Origin: Melanocharis versteri
Lineage: Eukaryota > Chordata > Aves > Passeriformes > Melanocharitidae
Direction of reading: 5' to 3'
DNA length: 64,000 nucleotides
NCBI GenBank assembly: GCA_013397845.1
Contig: VZTG01010621.1
Location: 248,001 to 312,000, forward strand
Numbering within the stretch: the first letter of the stretch is position 1; every line of letters starts with the position of its first letter. The notes beneath the pieces are model-generated. The model did not search any database. It saw only the letters and a list, made by a program, of their open reading frames with translations, and was not told the DNA's origin. Below are positions 34,131 through 45,520 of this stretch, in pieces. Made by a program: the position numbers and the translations under genes.

Positions 34131-37100
34131 ACAGCAGAATCCGTGTGCTAACTCAAAATATGGTTAAAATCGGTTTTCATAATACAGTATCTGTCTTTTC
34201 TTATAAAATGGAATGGTTTTGGTTGGCAGCTAACTCTGCCTCGAAGATGGAAGGGAGTTTTTTGGTGTATATCATTCTCTGTATGGATGAACTTCTTCAT
34301 TTGGAAGGCTCCTACAACATTCTTCCATGCTGTTATAGATACAAACTGGGTTTTGCTGGAATTTTAAAAACTGGTTCTAATTGAGTTGTTTATTAAGCTA
34401 AGTTAGTGAAAATACCATTAGAAAAGGATGCCAGGCTCCAGGCAGTAGGTGTTGGTGCTGCAGATCAACGTCTGTATTTTGGAAAATGATCACCAAAACT
34501 TCACCTTTTGGCTTTGTTTTGAGATGCCTTTATGCTTTCCCAAATACCACAATTAATTGTCGTGCATTGTGCTGTTTTTCTAACTCTAACAGACACGAGA
34601 AAGTTCCCAGACTCAGAAAAGCATTAATGTTGCAAACACTCTGACAGTGGTTGTTTTTTGTTGTAGAATTCATCATCCCTGAAAAGATGCATATTCTACT
34701 GCTTTGTTTGGAAATCCATAAATTTTCCCGGTGCTTTGTAATGCCCTGAATTTCACCATATATCTGCTATACAGACGGTGGAAACGATGAACCGAGGCAG
34801 AAATTGCACTTTGTTTTATTTGTCACGTCCTCTCTTTGTGCTGCTTTTCTCCCTTGGGATTTTATCCTAAATTCCTCTTCACTCTTCAGCAAAGACTCAC
34901 ATAAATACTCGAGTTGCCACCATTTGTGGAAAGTTCCTCTGCCAGGGTGCCCACAGTCAGTTATTGCCATGGACAAGATTACTTCTAGGTGCCTTTTTTT
35001 TTTTTTACATTTAAAAGTTTTCAGGGCACTGTCACCCTAATCTGAAGTACTATTACCAATTTAATTGATTACTAATTAACAAAATATTTGCACTGTGCGG
35101 ACATTTTTGGTACTGGGTTGTTTATCTGGTCATATTTCATACTTATATTTTACTCTCTGAATTCCTATAGTTATTTCCCTGTAAGAAAACCTGATTTTTA
35201 CAGTGATCCTCTGTCACGTACATGTTAGTTTTCTCCTTCCCAAGTTTTCTTTTTGGATATTAAGGATCATTTCACAGAATCAGTTAGGTTGGAGAAGATC
35301 TCTGTGTTCATCAAGTTCAAGATCCATGAAATCTTTTTTCTCCACAGAAGATTCTTATGTTTTATACGTGCTGATTTGATTTCCTGCCTGGGTGGTGGTG
35401 GCACGAGGTGCTCGGGTCTCAGCGAGAACAAGGCTCTTGGTTCTTTTGAATTCTGATTGCTTTTTCTTTAACTGCTTTCACACATGTGCCTAACACACAG
35501 ATCTCTATTTAAGTAAAAGTGAGGATGCTTTATGATCTGTTTCATTCTTCCTATTTCAGCATTTACAAGTGTTGTGACTTGGAAACATCTGAACGTTTTT
35601 TGTGTTTTTTTTTTTTTTGTGAGGAGAAGCAGTGAGAGAGGGAAGAGTTTTCTGGCTTTCTCTTCTCAGAACAGAGCTAAAACGCTCGGCTTCTGGGCTT
35701 GGCAGTTTTACAGCAACTTGATAAAATAAAAATAATCGTGCCATCACTATTTTATCTTCCTCCTTTCAGATGTGCTTCCTTCAGAATTGCTTCTTCCTTT
35801 CATATTTGTGGCACTGTGCTCAGCAGCGTGGCAGGCTGTTCACAAGCTCTGCCAAGCTGAGGATTTGAGAGAAAGTAAACAACTCGGTTGGAAACACGGA
35901 TAGCAAGAGTTGTGGAGACTCTAAGAAGCAGAGATTTGCTGCTGTATTATACAAGAGTTCACTTAATGGAAAAATGCTGTTTTCCCCTTGGAAGGAATGA
36001 ATCTCTCTTGATGGCCATTGTGAAACAAGCCAGCCGTGCCCAGCGCTCTGTGCAGGCAACTTCTCTATCAGGCTTTTTGTAGCACTCATCCTGATTGGGG
36101 GGAAAAAAGAAAGGATTTTTGGCCTTCAGTTAGAAGATAGAACAATATTTATAAGGAATAAAGGCACATGCTAGAACCACCTAGAGAGAGCTGATAGCAG
36201 GAGCTGGGAAATTCCCGAGGCACCTGCAAGATGGGCAGTAATTAAAGGAGTTTTTTTCCTTTGTGTAAATAGTTTTTCCTCACATATTCCTCAAATATAT
36301 GCAAGTGATATTTATTCTGCTGGCTACAAATCCATTAGTGATGCTTTACTCTAGCAGATTTCAGTTTTTGCAAACAGGCATGATTTAACTCAGCAGCTTC
36401 TCCAGTAATTTGTGTATCACTCCTACCCTCACCAAACAGCAGTGAGATGAAAGACAGTTCTTAATTACCTTCCTAGAGAGGAGGTGGGCCTTAACTATTA
36501 AGAAACATCTTAAAAACATTGTCTAGTGCAGTTTTCTTGAGGGATGCAGATTGCTCTCAAAGGATTTCCCTCCTCCTGCCTCTTCTGTGCTGTTCCTGTT
36601 CAGGCTCTAACTCCCAGTTCCATATCTCCACAATCTGGGAGAGATGAAGCTCAGATTAGACCCCCAAATTATTATTTTTATTTTTAAGTTAGTCCCTGGC
36701 TTTGTGAGGCCCTGAGACATCTTTATTAGTTTAAGGGACTGCAGGTAGCTCATGCTGTGTATTTTGCTGAATTAATTCATCCCTCTTGGAAGCATCCTTC
36801 AGGTCTTCAAGGATAAGTTTTTGCTGAAAGACATTAACAGATGTTGCTGCCATTTTTTCCAGTGATATCTCTTTGCTTTAGAAACCCAGGAATGTGTCTG
36901 ACACTGTACATTTATCATAGTGCATATCACTTGCACTCAGATATCAGAATTATTGGACAGCAGGATTTAAATAGGTGGCTGTTATGCTTTCCAACTTTCT
37001 GGACGGGAAAATTCCTGTTCTACTTTTGTAGTGTCTTGAGAGATGATATTTTTAAATGGGGTGAGCCAGGTATGTCCTAAATGTGTTTTAATAACTGCCA

Positions 37101-37740
37101 AAACAGATCCTTACTCAGTGATCTTCCTTCTCCAAACAAACCAAAGTCCCTTGGAAGGGAAGGGTGGCAGTCAGGGTGATAAGGAAGGAGAGAGTGCAGG
37201 ACGAAGAGGAAGTACAGAACAGCTTTTTTGTGATGTTGTAGCAGAAACAGGGCAAACCTGTTGGCAACATACAAAACAAAGAATGCAGCAGAAGACCAAA
37301 CAGGGCTGCAGAAAAGAAATGCTTCTGGATTAGTCTGTTTAGCCATGATAGATGCCTTGTCAACCTGCTGCACCTAAAAGCTAAATACATGAGCTGGAAA
37401 GGAAAAAAAAATGCCAATTGAAGAAAATCAATCATTGGGGTGTAGGCTATTAAATGTTGACAAGTGGTAAGGGCTGGTTATACTGCGCTAAAACTTTGGG
37501 GGATAGCAAAGCACCTCTGAGTAAACTTAGACTCTTTAAATCAAAAATGAAAGTTCGTTGTTTTTCTTCATGGCATGATATGTCAGGGGCCAGTATTCTC
37601 AGAGACTGTTACACGGTGTGAAATTACTGGCTTTGCTCAGTTCTCTGTATTTCTGACCTTGAGATCTGGATCATCATAGTTGATGCCCCTGACAGAACTG
37701 CTGAGTTCAGAAAGGGTTGAGGTTCTGTAATAATAAAAAT
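34131..37740. other. AT-rich non-coding DNA
   Basis: Includes T13 (34994-35006) and T14 (35605-35618) runs and a short CR1 3' fragment on the minus strand (35272-35320). Open frames up to 106 codons at 37043-37435 overlap on both strands and are not recognisable. No other feature was found. Confidence 0.6.
35272..35320 (-). mobile_element. Short CR1 3'-end fragment, minus strand
   Basis: TCACAGAATCAGTTAGGTTG followed by GAGAAGATCTCTG and TTCATCAAGTTCAA matches the reverse complement of the CR1 3' terminus, where GTTGGAAAAGACCT and ATCATCGAGTCCAA are usual. Only about 50 bp is recognisable, so this is a heavily 5'-truncated or decayed copy. It lies opposite in strand to the larger CR1 copy about 7 kb upstream. 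Confidence 0.65.
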
Positions 37741-37741
37741 C

Positions 37742-37744
<3 letters not shown>

Positions 37745-37797
<53 letters not shown>
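37745..37797 (+). repeat. T46 run followed by A7
   Basis: An uninterrupted run of 46 T (37745-37790) is followed directly by seven A. It is far longer than any other homopolymer here. The nearby ambiguous base suggests that read support was poor, so the true length is uncertain. If it were a poly(A) tail, the source element would be on the minus strand to its right, but nothing recognisable is there. Confidence 0.9.
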
Positions 37798-37798
<1 letters not shown>

Positions 37799-37815
37799 AA
37801 ATAGGATTTTAAAAC

Positions 37816-37816
37816 N
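37816..37816. other. Single ambiguous base (N)
   Basis: This is the only non-ACGT base in the window, 26 bp after the T46 tract. It most likely marks low-confidence consensus next to the homopolymer. Confidence 0.95.
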
Positions 37817-38595
37817 ACGAGCAATGATGTTAACACAGAGTGGAAGTCAGGTAACTGATTAATTTCATTCTGTAGGGAGCAGTGCTCAGAAAGGCCAAAC
37901 AGCTTCTCCATTTGTTTTTCTTCTACAGCCAAAGAGTTTGCCACGCAATTGCACGAAAATGCAAACTGAAGTCCTAAGGAGACAATGTTTCAGATCCCTT
38001 GGAATTGCTTGCTTAAAACAGCAAAGCTTCCATTGATTTCTACTTCCCCAATATGTTTTAGACTGTAAGGTTTAAATTGTTTAAATTTATATAGAAAAGA
38101 GGGAGAACACAAGGGGTGTGTTTACAGCGTGGGCTTCAATTGCCTGTTTCCTTGAGCATTGATCTGACTGGGTTATTGGTGGTTCTGCCACTCCCCAGGG
38201 GCTGAGGAATGATGATCTGCATTTGCTGGGTGAATGAAAGGAGCTGGTGACCAAATTTAGCTGTGACAGCCCGCTGTCCTCTTGTCAATGCCTAGGAAAT
38301 GCACTTCTCACTCCAGTCGCTGTTAGAATAAACCGAGGGGTGCTAAGTGATGAACAGCAGTCATCACTTAAAGGCTTTACTCACTAGATCTACCAGGAAG
38401 AAACAGAAAAACAAAGAGCAAAGAGCTGATGTGTCCAACCCTGACTGCCGGTGAGCTTTTCAAAAAGATGATTTCATCTCCCTTGTAATTTGTGTCCTCG
38501 GCTGGTCTGGCTCTGAGATGCAGAGTTGGGGTGTCTTGGCATGTGTGAGCCTTGGGCACACGCTCTGGCAGGGCTGTGCTGAGCCCAACAGCAGC
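37817..38595. other. Non-coding DNA before the minisatellite
   Basis: AT-rich DNA with no recognisable gene. The open frame that later runs through the minisatellite starts at 38518, but its unique N-terminal part is not recognisable. Confidence 0.6.
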
Positions 38596-38795
38596 TCTGG
38601 GATCCTGGAGGGAAACTGCCCTGGGACCCTGGAGGGAAACTGCCCTGGGATCCTGGAGGGAAACTGCCCTGGGACCCTGGAGGGAAGCTGCCCTGGGATG
38701 CTGGAGGGAAGCTGCTCTGGGATCCTGGAGGGAAGCTGCCCTGGGATCCTGGAGGGAAGCTGCCCTGGGATCCTGGAGGGAAGCTGCCCTGGGCC
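38596..38795 (+). repeat. 24-bp minisatellite, eight copies plus partial
   Basis: Eight full 24-bp units (38596-38787) and a partial ninth. The core is CTGGGATCCTGGAGGGAA followed by ACTGCC or GCTGCC. Units 1-3 carry AAACTGC and units 4-8 AAGCTGC. ATCC and ACCC alternate in units 1-4, unit 5 has ATGC, and units 6-8 are nearly identical, so the right half looks like the more recent expansion. Because 24 is a multiple of three, every frame stays open. The apparent octapeptide repeat (G-I-L-E-G-N/S-C-P) in the 38518-38814 frame is a by-product with no supporting coding evidence. The plus strand is purine-biased, with repeated GGG and GG runs. Confidence 0.95.
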
Positions 38796-39667
38796 CCTTC
38801 TGAGGCCGTTCTGATCTTTGGGTCAGCTTTTACAAGGCAAGGGCAGGTGGGTGTAAAAAGTACGTGCTGAAATCATTACCTCGGTATTCTTCTGAAAGTC
38901 CTTCTGGCAGGGTGTTTACCTCCGAGTTAGCCACAGTTTCCTGACACAAAGAAGAAATTGCCTCGGAATAAAAGCCCGCTGGAAAGGATCAATCTTCCAT
39001 AGCAGCAGTGAGCTACTGGAACAGGGAGCAAAAAGTTCTATTGTGTGTTGCATGGCCTGTTAGTGACTCCTAGGCTGCACAGGAGTCGAGGCTTCTCTCT
39101 GCAGTGGAAGCAACTAAATATAAAACTGCTAATTAAGCCTAGACAAAATTAATTTTACGGCGTGTTTCCTACAGGTAACATCCCATGGCCGTGGCAGATT
39201 TTATGGGGAAATTAAGGCCAGGTGAAGAAATGGAGCTGCTGTTGTGTGTGTGGTTTTCCTTGGAAACAAATAATACAGAATATTCTGTGGTGTTCTTACC
39301 TGCATGAGGCAGAAGGAATTTTTCAAATGGTAGCTGTGGTTGTTAAAGAGTTTTCCAATTTAATTGTAGTCGCTGGTGAAGTTAGCAAGGAGGTGCAGAA
39401 ATGCACTTTTTGACTCTCTTACCTGTCAGAGCCCATTCATTTAAGATCTTGTTAATAAAGCTGTAGCTCAAAAGGCAGCTTCAAAGCACCGAGTGGGACA
39501 AAGGCCCGAGAGCCCCCCAGGGCAGGAGGGCTGTGCTGGGTATGCAGATATCCTTCCCTGAAATGTAGGTGTGTCTCACCCACAAGCATTTGCAATCCCT
39601 GTGTGTTGAGTGGAACTTTAAAATTGCTTGAAAACAAAGAATTTCTAAGCTTGTAATTGGATTTTTT

Positions 39668-39685
39668 GTTTGTTTGTTTGTTTTT
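39668..39685 (+). repeat. (GTTT)n short microsatellite
   Basis: Four GTTT units running into a T-run. Simple sequence. Confidence 0.9.
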
Positions 39686-39798
39686 CTTCTGTTAGTTGCC
39701 TCCTTGATGAAATTTTGTTTTCTTATACTAATTGTTGTTCAAGAAACCCAGATTAGATTTTCTTCTTACAATGACTTTGGAGATGCAGAAGAGTAAGG

Positions 39799-39834
39799 AG
39801 ACTCAAAACGTTTCAGAGACTCAAAACGTTTCAG
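39799..39834 (+). repeat. Perfect 18-bp tandem duplication
   Basis: AGACTCAAAACGTTTCAG occurs at 39799-39816 and again, identical, at 39817-39834. Each copy has one CpG inside an AACGTT palindrome. The identity implies a recent duplication. Confidence 0.95.
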
Positions 39835-40462
39835 GAAGGCAAAGACAACTGGAACTCTAGAAATTCCTTAAATTTGTCCACAATTTTTAGTCTGCATTCT
39901 TTAAATTCAGGGAACTGGAAAAGTTTAAGGGCTTGTTTTACTGGTAAAATCTTTACTTTAGAATAGGTCCTTGATGTCATGCACGGGATAAATCATAGCA
40001 GGGGGTGTTTTGACACTCTGGAGTGTTGTTATATTATGCCCTGGTTTCCCAAGAGATCTTAAAATTTAACAAGCAGAGGCCAGTGTGAGTAATGAAATGA
40101 GGCAGCAGTGTAGCCATTTCAATTACACTTTTATTACACAGCCATTCTTCCTACAGCGCCTCAGACTTTTTGCAATGCTTACCAGAGGATGAAGTGCTGC
40201 GTGTGAGGGAAGGGGAGCTCTGATTTTCTGACTAAGTGGGCGCTGTGATTTCAACTGGCTCTGACAGCAGGGCTGGGGCTGCAGCAGTTTGGAGACAAGG
40301 GATGCTCTGCTTAACTTGAGTGGCCGAGATCCTGCTCAGAGAATTGTAATAACTGATAATTATTAGTATTGTTAGGAGCAGAGGTTTCTCTGGTTTGTTT
40401 TGAAGATGATGTTTCAAGTCTATGGTTAACAGTGATTACTTTTTTTTTTTCCCCCTCCTCAG

Positions 40463-40620
40463 TAGGCCACTACAACAGCTTTAATATTAATCGTGTTCCT
40501 TATCTTTTTTCACTGCTTATCTCATAGTTATCTGCTTGTACTGTGAATTATTCCAGAATGTTTATTTCTAATATAGGCTATCATCTAGAAAGGCTATTAA
40601 ATTTTTTGAAGAGTTCTAAT
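40463..40620 (+). other. Possible non-coding exon (speculative)
   Basis: A long pyrimidine tract (T-run, then CCCCCTCCTC) ends in CAG at 40462, the best 3' splice-site-like sequence I noticed here. 158 nt downstream a GTAAGTTG donor begins at 40621. All three frames across the interval contain stops, so if real it would be an untranslated or lncRNA exon. The pairing is inference. Polypyrimidine tracts are common in this window and no transcript evidence is available. Confidence 0.12.
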
Positions 40621-41230
40621 GTAAGTTGTACTTTAGATTAGGAACATAAGTTCTCTTCTCATGCACACAGACAGCAACAAGCATGTTATGTGTAGAAATG
40701 CATAGTTAAACATCTGGAAGCTTAAACCATCTTTCTCATTTATTCCATTTCAGGGAGCAATTTGAAGTTATCATAAGGGGTTGTATTAAAATGACTTTCC
40801 ATTTAGGACTGCAATAAGAGCACTGAGTGTGGGAACTCCTCTTGGGCTCCGCAGGACATTAAACAGCTTTTGTTGCTGGAGTGAGTTTTTCTCGTGGTCT
40901 CTCCTTGCTTTGGGGTGTGTCCCTGAGGGTGACATTTCTCGAACCCTCAGCGTGGTCCCTCTGCTAAAGCAGCAGAAGGATTGCAGGTGGCACCAAGGGT
41001 TCTCTGGCTCCTTTTGGACAGAGCAGGGCTCACCTCTGCTCCCCTCCCGTGGCACTGCTGCTGGGGCTGATCTGGTTATTGAATTCCCATCAGAACACCC
41101 CAACTCTCATTCTAACACAGCATTATTAGAAATCTCCCTCAATGTCTAAGATAATTGTGAATTTAGAGCACTTGTGTCTTTCTGAGATTAGCAAGGAGGG
41201 AATCTATTTTTCCTCCTTTTACCAGCAGCC

Positions 41231-42600
41231 CTGTTAAACCCTTTCGCTGAATGGAAAACGATTACAGGTCTCAACTGACAAGCTACAATTTTTTTCAATT
41301 CCCGAAATGTCGTTTATAATAACAGCAATGACTAGCACAGCACACCTACAATACCTGCGTTGTGAGGGAGCTCTGATTAGAATTGCAGCTGGTACCAAGG
41401 GGGGAGCTTTTTTTGCAGAAGGATGCAGTTAGGCTGCTATTCATGTCCACAGCTACTCTGGCTAGCAATGAGGATTCACATTTCTCCTAAAAAAAAAATA
41501 AAATTTTGACAGTATAAATGCAAACTGCCTCTACTGATGGAATATTATTAAATTCTTCTGGTTAGAAACGGATGTCCAACATTTGCCCCTTGCAGAAAGT
41601 ATTGCCAGGCTGTCGTGGAGTGCGAGTATATGAGGGAAATAATTCAATTTTAGAAAATGCAACGGAAAAAATTATTTTTTCCTCTATTTGCTATTTCTGC
41701 TCTGAGGGAAAAAAATAAGTGCGGAAGGCTGACAGATCTAGTGCTTGAGAGCAGAGCTGTATTTCTTTTCTCTCTTAGGCAGGTTTTCCGTTTTCTTCTT
41801 TTTAACCAGCACATGTTAACAAAACTCCTAAATGTGCTGGAATGCGCATGGTGGAGGTGGAATAGTTCTGCTGTAGGTGCAGGACTCTAAAATTCAGGCA
41901 GTTTATGGGCTGCAGGGCTGGGCACCAGGCTCAGGATTTTCTACAAAGCTCACACCATGGTGGTGTCATGACATTGGTTTTGTGGCACCTCCACACCCCA
42001 AACCCAAGCACTGGAAGAGCCCTGCGAGGCTGGTAATGGGCTCAGGAGTGGCAGCTCCTGTTCTTTTGTCTGTAATTGGACTTTGATAAGTGTTGGGCAC
42101 TCTTATTTTCCCTTGCAATACCTGTGATCTGGAGTTAGCCATTTATTATGCACCCCTTTCTTTACTTTGCTCCTGAGCTTAGAAAGCAGCATTTTGTAGG
42201 ACAAAATAAAGTGAGTATCCCGATGCAAAGAATTTCAATCAAAATTGCTTCTCAGCCATTTAGCCAGGCAGCCTGTTCAATTTGGGATGGATGACACACT
42301 TCTCTGCTTCCTTTTACTTTTTTTAATCATTCTCATAAAATACACCAGTGCAGCATAAAGAATGTTCCAGCTGACAATATGCAAACGTATTTTCCAGGAA
42401 TAAATTAGGACATTTCCCAATGCTCCAGCACATCACTGTTTAATATAGGCCAATAGATCAAAGACAACCACTGTAGTTTCCCTCCCGGGGCTGTTAAAGC
42501 CACTGTAATTGTGACCCTTTCTAATATGTGCTGTATTATTTAGAAAGCTGGAGTTAATCTATTCAAGAAGTTATTGAATTTGGGCTTCTTTCTAAGTTCA
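41231..42600. promoter_or_regulatory. Candidate conserved non-coding stretch
   Basis: Unusually repeat-free, mixed-composition text with scattered TAAT/ATTA, AATAAA-like and CAATAG-type motifs, especially at 41260-41400 and 42175-42580, and no coding potential. It reads like many deeply conserved vertebrate elements, but this is an impression without any alignment. The 41640-42090 part includes two unrecognised open frames of 69-77 codons. Confidence 0.15.
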
Positions 42601-45300
42601 TCTTTCTGTGGCATGGAAAAAGGTGTCTCTGGTTATCAGGTGAATTTTTTGTTACCACCTGCACCTCCCACCCCGTGTTACATTTGAGCTGTGAGCCAGC
42701 AGCCACCAGTGACAGAGCCAAGCAGTAACTTCACATTTCGTGTGTGAGCCCTCCAGTGGTTCAGGCAGCTCTCACTTTGCCAGGGAATCCAGAGAGGAAG
42801 ATATGAAGGATCACATTTTTACATTTGGGATTAATCTCTGTGAAGCCATTCTCTCATTCTGATGAGTAAACGATATTTTAGTGATTCTATCCATGGGATT
42901 TCCTTCACAGCACATGGGTAAGATTGTTGTGTGCGTGTAAGAGAAACAAGAAATGCTGTGTGTGATTGGAAAAGTTTGCTGGATGTAGAGGTCCTACTCT
43001 GAGAGATTCTTGTGTAGGGTATTCACTAAAACATTAAACACGAGCAGTAAATATGAAAATTTGGGAGCTTTCCTAGAAAGTAATTAAGATGTTGCATTGA
43101 CTAAATATTAGCACAGTAAAAGTCATCTCACCACTGAAATATCAGAATCTTAATATGACTTAAAAATCTTTTCTGGCGTTTAGGTGAGGCTGTACTAGTT
43201 TATTAAGAAATTATTGTCACAAGAATTGTGGGGAAAGAAGAACAGAGATTTTTTTCTGTTATGGAAGTTAAAATCAAAAAAAAATCCGAACCAAAACAAC
43301 AAATCCTCCTTTACTTATACAGTACTTCAGGTACAGAAAGTCAGAAGCTTCCTGATATCCAGCATATAGTTCTTAGATTAAAAAATGATGGTAAGGTGCT
43401 TTTTTTTGTAATTTGTAGTAAGAGAAATCAGGAACAGCCATGGTTCTCTGCCAGATCTCTAACCCAACTTACAGCTATGTCTGTCACCTCTGGTTTCTGA
43501 TTGGAAGCTGTTAATATCCAATTTCATTAGGAGAAAAAGAATGTTTATAAATATAATAATATTTACTGGTTTGCAGGCAATAGTGCTTATTTCTGTAAAT
43601 TCCTGCCATGTTTTTTTTTTTGCCTGGTGCCCACACTGGGATGTCACAGCTCTGCCAAGATTGATGCTCAGCCTTGGGCTCAGGCATTAACTGACCCAAC
43701 CTCCTGATTGAACAGTGCAATAGAACTCCACAGCTCTCCATTCCTCCTCTGTCACGCACTGGAGATATTTATTATCCTCCCTTACACAATTTAGTGCTCT
43801 TTGGCATATGCTCAGATAAATTACATCAAAGATTAGTGAGGTCTTTTATTTTCCCCCGGAGACGGGAATTTAGCATTGTGAAACTTCACCAGCGCTGCTG
43901 CCCCCACCCACCTCCTGCTTGGAACTCACAGGATGTCAGTTGAGGAATGTTTGCTTAAATCAGCACTAAAAAAAGCACCTGCAATCAGAGTTTCAGACGT
44001 ATTCAAGAGTGGCTGATCACAGAAATCACTTCTTTCTGCCGGTAAACACGCTGAAGTGGCTGCATGCTTTGGTTGTTAATACAGACAAGGCTGTGGCAGA
44101 CTTGCTGTTCCTGCCTTTCCCAGGCATGGTCTCACAAGTGTTTTGTGATTTAATGAAATCTCAAGGAGCTGAAGTAAAGCATCGAGTTCAGTATAAACAA
44201 ATCATTTATTACATAAACAAATGAGATCTAAATTACGGTGATTTTTTGCCTGATACAGATCAGTGCAAGGTAAATAGTCATTTACTTTACAGCGTGGAGC
44301 TGCAAGAACACAAATGCATTGAGCTGTTGAAGAGCAGAGGCTGCAGGGTTGGGGACAGTGCAGACTTGTCCCTTCCTCTGCCCAGTTTCTGTCTGAGGAC
44401 ACGGCTCTGTGGCCCACAAGGAAATGTTGCTTCTTCTCTTGCAATCTCTCATGGGGGGTGATGGCTGTGGAGCCCTTAAATTTTACAGGAGCTGTTCATG
44501 CCAAAGGAGACAAAAGATCCTCAGCCTTTTTCTCCACTTGCATTTAATTTCCTTCCCTTGCATAGTTTTTTGATCTGTGAAAAACTAATTATTCTTTCAT
44601 AGAATCTGATCAGTCGAGAAGTGAGGGGAAAAAAAAAAAAAAAATCTTGGTTCTGACCTTTCCTGACATTAATGCTACAGGGCTAAAGCAGCTCTTACTC
44701 AGCTCTTGGGTTGTGCTTTTTTTGCTTTTTCAACTGGATATTTCATGGACAAAAGAATTACTCACTTAATTCCTGTGAAGCTGGAACTGTGTTGGCCACT
44801 TTGAGTAGTCTTTGGGGAATAATGAGGCTTGGAAAATAGGTGCGGGATGTCAGAGGATAGGTCCAATGGTCCAAGACTGTCCATGCCCACTGACAGACAC
44901 AGTGTCTTCATAGGATCTCTATACCACATGATTTTAAAAGAATTTTCCTTATGACTCAGAAGGGAATCCTGTTCTTGGGGTTGATTGTTCCATTTACTGG
45001 CAGGGATGCTAAAAACTGTTTCTTCCACCTTGCTGGCCACCTGGTCTGTGGCTGGAGTGCTGGATCAGGTGGAGCTGTTGTTATCGGGCAGAAAATGATT
45101 TCTATTAGCAAGCTTGACCTTCACTTGAACCATCAGCACTGTTAAGTTGTTGGTAATGGCACACATTTACTCCAGCTTGGTGGAGAGAACGTTTTCCTGA
45201 CCCAAATACAACTCTCCCATGTGTCTGTAGCACAGTGCTTGTAAAATATTTTCTTTTTCCTGTGCTTTACCTCTCATGATTAATAGTAAGCCTAGTGATG
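42601..45300. other. Non-coding DNA, no gene seen
   Basis: Open frames up to 92 codons are not recognisable. An A16 run lies at 44629-44644. The 43755-43850 part has enhancer-like text (ATGCTCAGATAAATTACATC and similar) but nothing decisive. A short TCATAGAATCTGATCAG near 44598 superficially recalls a CR1 end but does not continue. Confidence 0.55.
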
Positions 45301-45309
45301 AATGTGAGA

Positions 45310-45520
45310 GAAAGGGTGGCAATTATAATTTCATTAATCACCTAATAATTGGGGTCCAGGGCTCCACTGTGACTTTGGGCTTCTCCATCCGAAGGAATTA
45401 AAGAGAAGTTTCTATTAATCACCGTGTCCCAGCTGCTGACAGGGCCTGTTCTAACAATAGATCTAATCATTTCAAGATGCATCACAATTAGTGTGAGGAG
45501 GATAAAGGAGTTCATCTGAG
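45310..45520. promoter_or_regulatory. Dense homeodomain/SOX motif cluster, enhancer candidate
   Basis: Within about 200 bp are CAATTATAATTTCATTAATC, CTAATAATTGG, a further TATTAATC, an ACAATTAG-type site and CTAATCAT (all homeodomain-type cores), AACAATAG (SOX-type), CAGCTGCTGACAG (E-box next to a TALE-type TGACAG), and GATAAAG. This is the densest cluster I saw. The motifs are direct; enhancer function is inference. AT-rich background raises the chance rate, though the surrounding text is of average GC. Confidence 0.28.

Larger units (their letters stand above)
38796..41230. other. Non-coding DNA with one possible exon
   Basis: Holds a GTTT run (39668-39685), an 18-bp duplication (39799-39834), and a strong acceptor-like pyrimidine tract with a downstream GTAAGT donor (40463-40620, listed separately). 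Open frames at 40786-41149 overlap on both strands and are not recognisable. Confidence 0.55.

Noticed and set aside
38518..38814. Open frame encoding an apparent octapeptide-repeat protein (G-I-L-E-G-N/S-C-P)
   Set aside because: The repeat is a 24-bp minisatellite, so every frame stays open by arithmetic. The unique N-terminal part is unrecognisable, a second overlapping frame is equally repetitive, and there is no promoter or splice support.
44598..44620. TCATAGAATCTGATCAG-like text as a CR1 3' end
   Set aside because: Only the first nine bases fit the CR1 terminal wording and the match does not continue.
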